Notes: generated by a model from the letters alone, not told the origin. Counted from the first letter of the stretch, positions 1 to 11,330 are shown. The stretch: DNA of 64,000 nucleotides from Dugong dugon (GCA_030035585.1 CM057465.1:28166001-28230000), one strand, 5' to 3'. Translations and numbers: made by a program.

Positions 1-1365
1 CACCAAAGTAAGATGTAGAACATTGTCTGTGTGGATTATGATGTGCCAATTGACCTAGATGGCCCCAGAGCCTATGGTCCCTAACCCTCAAGCCCAGTAT
101 CTCAATCCCTGGAAGTGTATGGTTAGGGCTAAGAAGTTTTCATGACTTTGTCCCCTGTGCACACCATTGCATACATGGGTATATTTGTGTACACATATGT
201 ATGTAAATGGGTGTACTTCCATATGCTCTGTCACCCCTGTTCAGCTTACATATCTACCTATGTATCCACTTGTACAATATTGTTTGTTATTACAAGATTG
301 TATACGTATTAGTATTTACCGTTGTTTCCTTTTACTCTTGTGTACCTTTCAGTGTCTTCCTTTACCTTGATTATGTTGTACTGAATTCCCCCATATTGTT
401 TATTATGTCTCCTTTCACCAAAGTTAGTATGTGTCAACTATCTAGTTAGTGGTTTTCCTTCCCTTCTCTCCTATCCCTGGTAACTATCAAAGAATGTTTC
501 CCTCTGCGTGAAAACCTTTTCTTAACTTTTTATAATGGTCTCATACAATATTTGTCCTTTTGTGACTGACTTATTTCACTCAGCATAATATCCTCCAGAG
601 TCATCCATGTTGTGAGATGTTTCTCAGATTCATCGTTATCCTTCAATGTTGCATAATATTCCATTGTGTGTATGTACCACAGTTTGCTTATCCATTCATT
701 TGTTGATGGGCACTTAGGCTGTTTCCATCTTTCTGCTATTATAAATAATGCTGCAAAGAACATGAATGTGCATATATCTATTCATGTCACAGCTCTTATT
801 TCTCTAGGATACATACCTAGGAGAGGTGTTGCTGGATCATATGGTATATCTATTGGTAGCTTTTTGAGAAAGCACCGTATCTTTTTCCATGGTGGTTGTA
901 CCATTTTACATTCCCACTAGCAGTGCATAAGAGTTCCAGTCTTCCTACAGTCTCTCCAGTATTTGTTGTTTTCTGTTTTTTTTTTTTTTTTGATCAGTGC
1001 CATTATTGTCGGTGTGAGATAGTATCTCATTGTAGTTTTGATTTGCAGCTCTCTAATAGCTAATGACTGTGAGCATTTCTTCATGTATTTGTTGGCTGCC
1101 AGAATGTCTTCTTCATTGAAGTGTCTGTTCATGTCCTTTGCCCATTTTTTAATTGGGTTGTTTGTCTTTTTGTTTTGAGTTGTTGGAGTTTTCTATAAAT
1201 TTTAGAGATTAGACCATTGTCAGATATGTGGTAGCCAAAAATTTTCTCCCATTCTGTGGGTTCTCTTTTTCACTCTTTTGGGAAAGTCTTTTGATGAGCG
1301 TAAGTATTTGACTTTCAGGAGGTCCTAATTGTCTAGTTTATCTTTTGCTGTTTGTGCTTTTTTAG
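1..1365 (-). mobile_element. LINE-1 3' portion, antisense
   Basis: The minus strand at 530-763 translates to the C-terminal end of L1 ORF2 (YIHTMEYYATLK, TWMTLEDIMLSE). The sequence to 1365 continues upstream ORF2 in several frames, and 1-530 resembles the 3' UTR seen at 27.5 and 44.0 kb. It is 5'-truncated, degraded by stops and frameshifts, and runs off the left edge. Confidence 0.85.
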
Positions 1366-1479
1366 TTATGACAAACTCACATTTAAAGATTCAGTTTAGG
1401 CAACATTTCCCCTAATGTAGCATTAAGCACTCGTCTCTTGTGCTTCTAAGGTCTTCTGTAGAGACGTCAACATATTTTG

Positions 1480-1625
1480 TTTCACTTATCTATTCACATA
1501 TCATTTTTTCAGCTACACTGTGATCTTCTTGAGGGTAGGGACCATCTCATTCATGTTTGCATCTCCAGGACTCAGTTTCATTGCCAAACAGAAAGTAAGT
1601 GCTTAACAAATCTTTGTTGAATTAC
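1480..1625 (+). repeat. L2-type LINE 3' fragment
   Basis: The string ctgtgatcttcttgaggg, then tctccaggactcag and a tail of agtgcttaacaaatctttgttgaa is the familiar L2 3' end in sense orientation. Confidence 0.6.
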
Positions 1626-1704
1626 ACTCTCCCTAAACTCTGTTACAGCTAAAATAAGTATGATCTCTAGAACTTACTTTTGTTAAGATGTTTTTCCTTC
1701 TTTG

Positions 1705-1978
1705 GAAAACAGCCTGTACATCATAATGGTTGAGAGCATAGATTCTGCAGCCAGAATACCCAAATTCAAATCCTGTCTTGCTACTCCTTAGCTGTGTGAA
1801 CTTTTGGCAAATTAGCTAAACTCTCTGTGACTTATTTTCTCCATATATAAAGTAGAAATAATAGTGATTGCCTTGTAACTGTTGTTGTGATGATGAATCA
1901 AGTGTTGATATAAAAGTGCTTAGAATAGAGATTGACAAATACTAAGCATTTAATAATATTAGCTATTATCATTATTTC
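1705..1978 (+). repeat. MIR SINE
   Basis: Shows the MIR order: ggttgagagcatagattctg, a core like caaattagctaaactctctgtg, and a tail with ataataatattagctattat. Old and diverged. Confidence 0.65.
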
Positions 1979-2584
1979 AATCAACCTTTTTAAACTTGCC
2001 TTTTATATTGCTGGTCAGAGCTGATCTTTAGAGAAAATGCAAGTCAAGTGATATTTATAGAATTAGATTAAGTAATAATCAAGCTCCCCTAAGACTCTAG
2101 AAATAACCAAAATCCAGTTAATATTAGTTCATCCATTCCTGTTTTGAAAATTTTCACCTTGTGCAGTCCCAGACGTTGTTTAATTTTGCAGTAAGACAAG
2201 AACATTTGGTCAAGGGTCTTCCATCTTCAGGAAGTTGGTAATATTTTCCTATGGCATGGTGAATTTTATGACTTTCCAATGTTTGAATAGTAAGTGTATC
2301 AATTGATCTGTGCATGTCAAATTGCTGGATTTGATCTAGTTACAAGTGGAGAGGCAAAATTCATTTACCATCAAGAGCGTCAAAGAATGACTGATATAGA
2401 AGAATTTAATTTCTTTTTACTTTCCACTTTGTGAGGGAAATTCTAGGCTTCTTGTCTCAGCTATGAGCTATATCTATATGTGGCCAAATCAAAGCCTCAC
2501 ATTTTCTTTGCAATACAATTGTCTGACATGACACTATGTAGTGGTATCACTTGATTAGGAAGCAATGACTTTTATGAAAGTCAT

Positions 2585-2604
2585 CACACACACACACACA
2601 CACA
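2585..2604 (+). repeat. (CA)n microsatellite
   Basis: About ten uninterrupted CA dinucleotides, roughly 0.6 kb upstream of the TPH2 start codon. Confidence 0.9.
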
Positions 2605-3022
2605 GATGCTCATGCACACAATCTTAACACACATCAGGTCAGAAACAGCTTATTAACATACAGTAAAACGGCTTAAGGATTCAGTAGTGCTGATCTTTCT
2701 TAAATTATTTTCCTCTTTTTAGAAAGGCATTTAGAAGCAGAAAGCACAAAGCCTTTGAATTCACAATCACTTAAAGGCTGAGATTCACTTGCCATTAGCA
2801 GGTTTGAGAGATGAGCCCTAACCTCAGATGTTTTTCTTGTACAAATAACACCCCCTTGTGTATTGTTCACCACCCCCGCTCAGACAGCTATTCAACCTAT
2901 GAAACAAATCGCCCCATGAGCACAGATAACCCCAGGCTGTAGGTCTGTAATCTGACCATGGCCATCAGCAGCCAGAAATGAATTTCTTTCTAATCAGCGT
3001 TCCATCAGTCCCCAGTCACTCA

Positions 3023-3028
3023 TATAAA
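3023..3028 (+). promoter_or_regulatory. TPH2: TATA box of the TPH2 promoter
   Basis: A TATAAA hexamer sits 177 bp upstream of the TPH2 start codon. With the usual 25-30 bp spacing, transcription would begin near 3050-3056, giving a 5' UTR of about 145 nt, close to the length I recall for human. No ATG occurs between that point and 3200, so no upstream ORF is expected. The start site is inferred from spacing, not seen. Confidence 0.75.
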
Positions 3029-3064
3029 CGAGCCAGGGGAGGGAATGGTTCATATTGCTCTTTC

Positions 3065-3091
3065 TTCTGCACGAGGATTCTGAACAGCGAC
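3065..3091 (+). promoter_or_regulatory. Candidate REST/NRSF (RE1-like) site with split halves
   Basis: Two half-sites resemble the RE1 consensus: ttctgcacg (3065-3073; consensus TTCAGCACC) and gaacagcgac (3082-3091; consensus GGACAGCGCC). They are separated by 8 nt instead of the canonical 2, so this would be an expanded RE1. A REST site has been reported in the human TPH2 5' UTR, which fits the position. Binding in this species is inference. Confidence 0.45.
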
Positions 3092-3199
3092 CCAAACTGA
3101 CTGCTGATCTCACGCCCCTTCCTCTCTCAATCTCTACCAGCACTGCTACTACCCCTCTAGTCCCCTCTGCTGCAGAGAAAGAAAATTACATTGGGATCC

Positions 3200-3298
3200 A
3201 TGCAGCCTGCGATGATGATGTTTTCCAGTAAATACTGGGCAAGGAGAGGGTTTTCCCTGGATTCAGCGGCTCCTGAAGAGCTACTTGGCAGTTTAACA
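3200..3298 (+). CDS. TPH2: TPH2 exon 1 coding part (N-terminal tail)
   Basis: Encodes residues 1-33 of tryptophan 5-hydroxylase 2, which converts L-tryptophan to 5-hydroxytryptophan using tetrahydrobiopterin, O2 and iron in serotonergic neurons. It begins [19 protein letters not shown], the TPH2-specific N-terminus absent from TPH1. Ser19 in the RRGFS context matches the human PKA/CaMKII and 14-3-3 site. The tract after PEE is two residues shorter than human as I recall it. The first ATG has a poor Kozak context (T at -3, C at +4), and Met5-7 follow closely in frame. The exon ends at a codon boundary before a good donor (ACA|gtgagt), so intron 1 is phase 0 and about 2.48 kb. Confidence 0.95.
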
Positions 3299-5264
3299 GT
3301 GAGTACTGAGTACCTGGCACTCTTGAGAGGACAGAGAGTCTTCTAGGGTAGCGACTGTCTTCTCCTCACCATATGGACACCTGGTGTGTCGTGAGCACAC
3401 ACACCTCAACTCCTTCCCCCTTTATCATCTTTCTACCCTACCCACCTCTCCCTCCTCCCTCCATAAAGTAAAACAGGTACCAGTTGCTACTTGCTTAAAT
3501 TTCCTTTCCTCAAAGTTTATAAGTATAAGGTTAAGAAATTCCTGAAAATTAAGAACAAGTGGAAACAATATCTTTTATCCACAACCAAAAAATATCTGAA
3601 AGACCATTTATTATCAGGAAGAACAGAGAGAAGAAGTTGAATAGATTTCTCTGATTCCCACAAGAGTATTGCTTCTCCTACACCCCATTCCATTTACGAA
3701 GCCCGTAAGTAGAAGTAATATTTTTTATTCTTGTCTGTAGATGTAGGCTATTGGACTAAAAGAAAGCTCAGGCTCATTTCAAAAGTTTTTCTGCATTCTT
3801 CGTTACTCCATTTTTTTTCCAGTTTAATTGATGGAGTAATGGAAACAATATACCATTTGTCTCAGTATTTAAAATTTTTATATTCTAAATATTAACAGAA
3901 TAAAAAGTAATATTTTGCAGGGTTTTAGATCCTGATTTGAGGTAATAGTTACAGGATTTAATAAAAATGGCAGCGAAAAAATAATGTATTCAGGTTCCTA
4001 CTCATTGAAAATATTAAGTGGTATTACTTCACTATTGGGGTTTATCAGCTAATTCCAATTCAGTCTGTATCACGGAAAAAAATCTGTTTTAGTACTGTAG
4101 CTCCAAATAAGTGCTAGAGGCTTGCATTGTGCTGACATATTATCACTGCTAAAAATATTGAAACGTAATCATGGCAAGTTTTGCAGAATTATTTAAATCA
4201 ATTTGCAAAAAGGAGGCCAACATGTAAATGGATTTTCTAACAATTAAATATCATGAATATTTGGAATGAGATATTTTGAAGTTATAATGAACTGCCAGAA
4301 GGAAAACAAAGAAAAGACAGAGTTACGGTTAATGTATGACCCTTTCATGTAGAAAATGCTACTGTAAGATCTGTGTGTTATACGGTGAGAAAGCAGATGG
4401 TAAAAGGACTAACACACTGGAGCTTTTAATGACTAAACATGCTGTCAAATGTCAGTGACTGCATAAACTTCTTTCCCTCAAGTCATAAATAATAAAATAT
4501 TATTTCTATATTTTCTATGATATATAAATCTAGTGAGTAAAGCAATACTAACATGTGAACCTAAAGCCCGCAGAGGAATCAGAGGAAGAAAATGGCAAAT
4601 CACTATCCCACAGGTTTCCATATCAAACATACATTTCTCAGTTTCATGAGGATGAAATAGATTGGTGTGATGGTATTATATCATGGTTTGCCAGGAAGAA
4701 AAGTTCTCTATTTGCCTGGCTCTGCATTTGCATATAAAGAACACAAAAAAACTGCATCATGGTTTTGCATTATCTGTCGAATGAAAGTTTCGGCTTTCTG
4801 CATTTTTGACGTGATCCAAGTTGCTCAAATCTGTCATTCATCAACATTTACAACAGAAGTATTAGCCATTAATAAATCATGTATTACAATATCTTGAATG
4901 GCTAATGTGTTAATTCTTTTTCAGTTACCCAGGTTCTGCTGTTTGCGTCTAAGGATTAGCTTTCTTTCTTTTATTCATGGCTGAATTTTAACAGCCATTT
5001 TTCAGCCATCATATGCCAACACAGATGGCCTTAGTTGAATACTTTCCTGTCTTCTGAATTTCTACAGATAGATTCATGTTAACAATGTGGACCTAATTGC
5101 AGAAAGTAATGTCATAAATTTCAGTGCGTATCTTGTCATGTTTCAGAATGAAATGGCTGTTTTGTTTTTAAAATTTAATAGAAGCTAAAATTATTGTTGT
5201 GAAAAATATGTTTGTTCCGATTTTTGATATATTTTATAATTTTTATAGTTTCTGTATGATACAA
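3299..5264 (+). other. Intron 1 proximal part, no recognised element
   Basis: AT-rich unique-looking sequence. Short ORFs at 4555-4897 show no recognisable family. I see no repeat signature up to the SINE at 5265. Confidence 0.5.
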
Positions 5265-5431
5265 GGAGCGCTGGTGGTGCAGTGATTAAGAGCTCAGTCA
5301 ACTAACGAAAAGGTGGGCAGTTCCAGTTCGAATCCACCAGCTGCTCCTTGGAAACCCTATGGGGCGGTTCTACTCTGTCCTATGGGGTCACTATGAGTCG
5401 GAATGACTCGACGGCACCGGGGCGGGGATTT
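5265..5431 (+). mobile_element. AfroSINE (short form) with perfect 12-bp TSD
   Basis: A near-complete element with head ggagcgctggtggtgcagtg, B box agttcgaatcc and tail tatgagtcggaatgactcg. It is flanked by tgtatgatacaa at 5253-5264 and again at 5432-5443, an exact target-site duplication. Confidence 0.92.
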
Positions 5432-5774
5432 TGTATGATACAACTAGGCTAATGGACCAAATTTTATACTGTAAAATAAACCTAGAAGGGTAGGGATTAT
5501 TCATAAATGATACTTTATGCTTAATAAGAGTCATATTTTTGTTGCTCTTAAAGTGAAGCAAATCTGATCTCCCTTAAAATTTAACCACATAGAGCACTGG
5601 AAAATAGTGGTCCAGAGTAAATTAGACCAATGTTTATGACTGAAAGTCATGAGTGACATAGCAACTTCACTTGGAGTTTATAGGATTGTTGGGGAATATC
5701 TAAAAAAAAAAAAAAAAACTAATTATGAAGGACTCTGGAATTCTAACTAGTATTTTTTCTCTTCCTTCCTGAAG

Positions 5775-5927
5775 CTAAATAAAGCTAGTGCTGGCAAAAA
5801 TGATGGCAAGAAAAGCAACAAGGGAAGCAGCAAAAGTGAAACTGCCATCGAAAGTGGCAAGACAGCTGTTGTATTCTCCTTGAAAAACGAAGTTGGTGGG
5901 TTGGTAAAAGCTCTGAGACTCTTCCAG
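5775..5927 (+). CDS. TPH2: TPH2 exon 2 (linker and start of ACT domain)
   Basis: Encodes 51 codons (residues 34-84). The first ~27 residues are a Lys/Ser/Gly-rich flexible linker that diverges from human and appears one residue longer. From about residue 61 ([20 protein letters not shown]) it is the first strand and helix of the regulatory ACT domain, nearly identical to human TPH2. The acceptor is ttcctgaag|CTA and the donor CTTCCAG|gtgaat, both phase 0. The frame happens to stay open past the donor to 6101, but the conserved sequence stops exactly at the splice site, so that extension is intronic. Intron 2 is about 3.2 kb. Confidence 0.95.
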
Positions 5928-6704
5928 GTGAATCTAAAATACCATGACGTAATTAACTTTAAAAGTGGCTGTGTGCTTGGTCACAAACTTGCCATCTGTT
6001 ATGAAACATTACTGAATCAATTTCTGGATAATGTGTTGAAAGGTTCAAAGAAACCATATTTCATGAGGCTTTACAAGAAGAGTTTGCCTGCCGAACAATG
6101 AAGTAAGCACATGATAGCGAACTATCATTTATTAATTCAGAATTAGGCCATTAGGAACTCGGCCAACCGTTGCCGGGGGAGGAAGTCAGTAATTCAAAGA
6201 TGTGAGCCTAATACCTGAAAATGCAAACACAAAAGGAACCAAACAGGGTTTCACTTAAACATCAAGAGCCTGCGGCCTCATTTGATTTGTTAAAATTTGA
6301 GTTGTGCACATGTCCTAGGAGCATGTTTATCGCACAAAGTGAGATACATGAGTATAGGCAGTTGGCACTCCACTAAGCCTCATTGTTTCGTGAATTTAAG
6401 TGTCTTTTTTGTAAAGCTGAGTCACACTCCTTATAGATAAGTGGTAGGGTTGGCTCTCCCTTTACTAGTAGACATACAGTAGCCTTTTCCCAGGCCCAAA
6501 TCTATGGGTTGAACCTGAAGAAGGAGCCTGGTTGGAGATGGGGCTAGAAAAGCCCAGAGAAGCTGTTGCACTCTTGCCAGGGTATGCCCAGTGGCTCCAC
6601 TACCCTTCATCAAACACCCTCCCTTACAAATGCATTTTACCTGGGGACAGTGGCTGCTGATTTGAGCAAAATGAGGAGCCTAGCTCTGTGAGGTGTCTTG
6701 GGCG

Positions 6705-6905
6705 GTTCGTGCAGTAGAAAGATGGCCTGAATTGCCATCAGGGGATTCAAACCTGTATTCTCCTAACTTGGCTGATCACTAACTGCTTCCAAAGTTCAGT
6801 ATCTTCATTTGCAAAAGAGCAATAATAATTCCAACCTAATAGGGTTGTTGTGATGAAATATGATGAGTGAAAGTGCTTTGTAAAAGAGGCATTATTATGA
6901 TGCCG
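6705..6905 (+). repeat. MIR SINE fragment
   Basis: Core and tail are recognisable (cagtatcttcatttgcaaa, aatagggttgttgtgatgaaat, gcattattatgatg). Strongly diverged. Confidence 0.5.
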
Positions 6906-7193
6906 CTATGATGACCATAGAGGGGGGAAGATGCTGCCTAATTTAATATATTTCCTTGTTCTCTCTTGACCTTGAAGGAAAGGATCAGGCACCATAAACA
7001 GAGGTAACGGAAATCTGGATAAATGTTTTACATGTAATTATATCATCTAGGGCTGTCTCCCTACAGTGCCCAAAGGCAGGCCAATTCAATTTGACAGCTG
7101 GATACAGTGGAAAAATCCCAGGAGAAGGAGTTAGCAGCCATAGACTAGAGTTTTCACTCTACCCTCAGCTGGTCATGGGGCCTTAGCTAAACC

Positions 7194-7262
7194 ACTTAAC
7201 CCATCTGGACCTCAGTACTTAAGCCATCTGGACCTCAGTACTTAACCCATCTGGACCTCAGT
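7194..7262 (+). repeat. 23-bp tandem triplication
   Basis: Three consecutive copies of acttaacccatctggacctcagt; the middle copy differs by one base. The unit resembles MIR core sequence, so an old SINE fragment has expanded locally. Confidence 0.9.
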
Positions 7263-7895
7263 TGCCTTGTCTAAAAATATCTACTCTGCCTCAGTTAAAG
7301 GACATGAAAAGTCCAAAGTGGCACAAGGTATAAGAAGTCTCTTGAACCTTGAACTTAACATTAGTCTTATTTTTATTATCAGCCATTTGAGAAAATGTGG
7401 CATTTTTGCAAAGGTTAATAAAAACATAGAAATAGAGACCGTTTCCTGGTCCCAGGCCTAGTCTCTTTATATAAGAGAGAATGCTGTCGGATTTTGTCTG
7501 GAAACTACCTGTTCTGCTCCTATGCTGGAAATTCTGAGGGCATCCAGGGTTGTATTAGGAACTGTGCTGATAATCAGAGTGTTCCATCTGGAGTGATGGG
7601 GAGGTGACAGAGTAGAGAGGAGAACTTAGTCTTGAATGAATGAAGGAAGTGGAAAGGAAATCCACATCACCTGGGAAATTTAAACCTTATTTTTAAGTAT
7701 TAAGTTACTGCCCTCCCTCTCACACCTTATTGTAAGGAGATTTCATCCCTGAAATTTCTCGTGTGGTGATAGTTGCAACAACACACCTTTGGATGAAGCC
7801 AGCCTGGAGGCTGCTGAAGGAAGGCGATCACTAAGTGGTCCCATTTAAGGTTTTTTTTTTAACTTATGTTTTGCCTCTCACGGCCCCCTAAGTGA

Positions 7896-8110
7896 GGTCT
7901 CTGGGTGGTGCAAACGATTTGTGCTCGACTACTAACTGAAAGGCTGGCCGTTGGGTCCACCCAGCAGTGCCTTGGAAGAAAGGCCTGGCAATCTACTGCC
8001 ATAAGATCACAGCCATTGAAAACCTTATGGAGCTCAGTTCTCCGCTGAAACACATAAGGTCTCCATGAATCGGAATCAACTTGAAGGCACCAGGGTTTTT
8101 TTTTTTTTTG
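7896..8110 (+). mobile_element. AfroSINE (long form)
   Basis: Head tctctgggtggtgcaaacga, middle ggaagaaaggcctggcaatc and agccattgaaaacctta, tail gaatcggaatcaacttgaag, ending in a T-rich run. Confidence 0.85.
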
Positions 8111-8499
8111 GTCTTCTAAATAAGTTATTTGTTTGTTTGCTATTTGCCTCCAGAGATCCTCTTTTTACTACTTTTCTTGCTCCCTTTTCTTTTCCTACAA
8201 TGTGGGCTACAGTTTGACCAGTGTTTCTCAAACTTCAGTCCTTTTCATACCACTTTCTAACTACATTTGCCTGCTGTCTATACTATTTACTTATTGTTAA
8301 AATCATTTTTAAACTTTATTTCAAAATTAAAACTTGTATCGCTATAAAATCGAGGTTTGAGTTTTAGTTATGTTCTTGGAAATATATAAAAATAAAAAAT
8401 ATATGAATTATGACCTATTTTTTCCCAAAATAATCATGCACACCACCAGGGATGTGTACCACTCTGGGAAGTGATGATGTTCACAATTAAAATACATTT

Positions 8500-8584
8500 T
8501 ATCTCTCTCTCTCTCCCTACCTACCTATGTCTATCTTTCTATTTTATGTAAATCTTTATATATATATCTTTTATGCATCTTTAT
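8500..8584 (+). repeat. Pyrimidine/TA-rich simple repeat
   Basis: (TC)n grading into (TACC)n and (TA)n; similar TA-rich sequence resumes after the SINE at 8800-8870, which therefore landed inside a low-complexity tract. Confidence 0.7.
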
Positions 8585-8798
8585 GGAATCCCTGGGTGGT
8601 GCAAATGGTTAAGTGCTTGACTACTAACCAAAAGGCTGGCGATTTGAACTCACCCAGAGGCACTTAGAAAGGCAGGCCTGGCAAGCTACTTCCAAAAGGT
8701 CCGCAGCCTTGAAAACACTGTGGAGCACAGTTCTACTTGGCGCATGTGGGGTTGCCGTGAGTCAGAATTGACTCTACGGTAACTGGTTTGGTTTTTGG
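8585..8798 (+). mobile_element. AfroSINE (long form)
   Basis: Complete long-form layout from ggaatccctgggtggtgcaa to gtgagtcagaattgactctacggtaactgg. Inserted in the flanking simple repeat. Confidence 0.88.
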
Positions 8799-9124
8799 TA
8801 AATGCATGTATAAATCTTTATATTTTTATGTATCTTATATAAATCGTTATATATATATCTTTATATATCTTAAATGCCTCTTCTCTTTTTTAATGAGGTA
8901 GGAAAACCTACACACAGAGACATAAATATAAAGTTTGCTTATTAATAGAGACAATGGTTGGAAACATTTCCATGTTTGAGTCAATCAGAGAATGAGGAGA
9001 TTGTCTTTTCCTGTTTCATGGGCACTTGGCACCTTGTTGCTTAACGGTGGAACAAGAACAGCCTGTGTCATCCCTTTTATCATGCCCTGAAGGTGATTTA
9101 GAGATGTTGCTTATGTTTTTACAG

Positions 9125-9308
9125 GAAAAACATGTCAACATGGTTCATATTGAATCCAGAAGATCCCGAAGAAGAAGTTCTGAGGTTGAAATCTTTGTGG
9201 ACTGTGAGTGTGGTAAAACAGAATTCAATGAGCTAATTCAGTCGCTGAAATTTCAAACCACAATTGTAACTCTGAATCCACCAGAGAACATTTGGACAGA
9301 GGAAGAAG
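9125..9308 (+). CDS. TPH2: TPH2 exon 3 (core of ACT regulatory domain)
   Basis: Encodes 61 codons (residues 85-145) plus the first base of the next codon. It contains VNMVHIESR, the [17 protein letters not shown] segment with the two serines matching human Ser103/Ser104 (a reported phosphorylation site), and [14 protein letters not shown] few substitutions against human as I recall it (Arg to His near the start, Lys to Arg, Leu to Ser) are scattered and conservative. The acceptor is tgtttttacag|GAA. The 3' end must be after GAAGAAG to keep frame with exon 4, so the donor reads gcaagg: a GC rather than GT donor. The open frame upstream of the acceptor to 9026 is not conserved and is intronic. 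Confidence 0.94.
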
Positions 9309-9531
<223 letters not shown>

Positions 9532-10435
9532 TAAAATCATTCCACACGTGCCCTTTGAGCTCTGCCCTTGTGCCTGGCAGTGTGCGCCATGTTCTGTGCT
9601 GCAATGCTTTCTTGTAGAGCAATTTATTATTTATTCTCCATAGCTGAGAGCAGACTTGTAAATTATAAAGCTTCCCTGCACCCATGCTTGGCTAGAAACA
9701 CGTTAGAAGGATGACATTTCCATATAACATTTATTTTTACAAGGGTTGGATAGAGGAGGAGATTCTAAACCTTGGAGAATATTTTTGTAGAATTAGACAG
9801 CCTGGCATATACTTGCAGATGGTGACCCTTGGAAATACGATGAACTGAAATTGATCACACCTTTGGGGAACTAGGGAGGACTCGGCATTATAGGGGCTCA
9901 GTAAGAGAATAAAATTCTCCTTGCTATTTCCCTTGACTGGAGGTAGTTAGGAGTAGAGTCATGTGGTTGACTTCAGTCTCAAGGAAAGGCAGAGGGTTTT
10001 ATAATAAGGCCATGATGGAAGACACATCTCTTCCCACGTCTACCCTGAATCTATCTACCACCATCTCTCCTCTACTTCAATAAAAATGACCACCTTTAAA
10101 AAAAATATGATACTCGGGTAAACATTTCCTATTATTTTTCCCCTTTACATCAGTTTTTATTTAACACAAGAGACCTGGAACTTCTTTACGGTCAGAATGA
10201 AGTGCAGTTAATAGTCTGGGAGAAGTAAGCAATGCACTCATTCATTACAGGCATTTTTTTTGTTTGTTTTTTCTTCCCAGTGCTCCTTGTCTAAAAATGG
10301 ACAGGTGAAAGGTGAAACCCAAATAACTTGGTCATGCTTATTAGAGGCCTTTGTGGTCTGAGGGTAACAGTTACAGATATTTACTTTATTTAAATGGAGA
10401 AAATCTGAGAATCTGACAGTGTGACTATACTACAT

Positions 10436-10604
10436 GCCCACCCATTGCCACTGAGTCAGTTTTGACTCATAGCGATTGTATAGGACAGAGTAGAACTATG
10501 CCAAAGCTGTAAATCTTCACGGAAGCAGACTGCCACATCTTTCCCCCAAGAAGCGGCTATACAGGGTTTGAATTGCTGATCTTTCGGTTAGCAGCTGAGT
10601 GCTT
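10436..10604 (-). mobile_element. AfroSINE (short form), antisense
   Basis: Reverse complement of the short form: ttttgactcatagcgattgt, ggacagagtagaact, gcagactgccacatc, gaattgctgatctttcggttagcagctgag. Confidence 0.85.
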
Positions 10605-10606
10605 GT

Positions 10607-10872
10607 GTGGTGGTTCTCAAAGTATGGTCTTATGACCAGCTGCATCAGCGTAACCTGGGAACTTGTTTTTTAAATTTTATTTTGTTGTTGAGAGTACATA
10701 CAGCAAAACATGCACTAATTCAACTGTTTCTAAGTGTGCAACTCAATGACATAGATTACATTCCTCTAGTTGTGCAACCATTCTCACCCACATTTTCTGA
10801 GTTATTTTTCCCTCTTTAACATAACTGGGAACTTGTTTTAGCAAGGCCACGCTTAAGTTTGAGAACCACCAC
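10607..10872. mobile_element. MER5-like hAT MITE, split by a LINE fragment
   Basis: Terminal inverted repeats tggtggttctcaaag and ...tttgagaaccaccac mark an old hAT-Charlie-type MITE. Its interior is interrupted at 10670-10822 by a LINE 3' fragment. Confidence 0.7.
10670..10822 (-). mobile_element. LINE 3'-end fragment inserted in a MITE
   Basis: Resembles 23630-23790 (ttgttgttgagagtacatacagcaaaacat...cccacattttctgagttattttccct). Flanked by aacctgggaacttgtttt (10652-10669) and aactgggaacttgtttt (10823-10839), a 17-18 bp target-site duplication. Confidence 0.75.
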
Positions 10873-11184
10873 TTTAAAGGAAATTATGACAACTCTAACA
10901 AGAGGGAAAGTTTTAATCACATCAGTCATTAGGCATAATATACTTTCAAACAAATGGCCGAATTCACTCAAAGACACAGTGTATTACTTGCCAGCATATC
11001 CTAAAATTTTAGGCTATTTCAAGTAATTCACATGTAAGGCTCCTTAGAGGAACATTAGAAAAATATTCAAAAGGGTCTTTAATAATCATTATTGGTTTGC
11101 TTTCTCCTCCTCCCCCGCCCACCCCCCGAGGATTTAGAATTGGCAAAGAGCTTGATTGAAGGATTAGCAGTATTAGGACTTCAC

Positions 11185-11330
11185 AGACACCAGTTGTTAA
11201 CTTGCAGGATGACCTTGGGCAAGTCATTCTACTTCTGCACCTCAAGTTCTTTATGTAAAAAATGGTAGTAAAATGCTTATTGACCTCAAAGGGGTGCCGG
11301 AGAAACCTAGTTAATAAAACAACTGGAAAG
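11185..11330 (+). repeat. MIR SINE fragment
   Basis: Contains gatgaccttgggcaagtcattctacttctgcacctcaagttc followed by aaaatggtagtaaaatgc, the MIR core order. Confidence 0.6.

Noticed and set aside
5928-6101. Open frame continuing from exon 2 into intron 2
   Set aside because: A good donor sits at 5928 and the extension is unlike any TPH2; an open stretch of this length is expected by chance.
7194-7262. Short regular repeats as a CRISPR array
   Set aside because: The units are contiguous with no spacers, and the sequence is mammalian.
9026-9124. In-frame ATG and open frame leading into exon 3, a possible alternative first exon
   Set aside because: The 33 upstream codons have no similarity to TPH2, a consensus acceptor lies exactly where conservation begins, and no promoter signal is evident.
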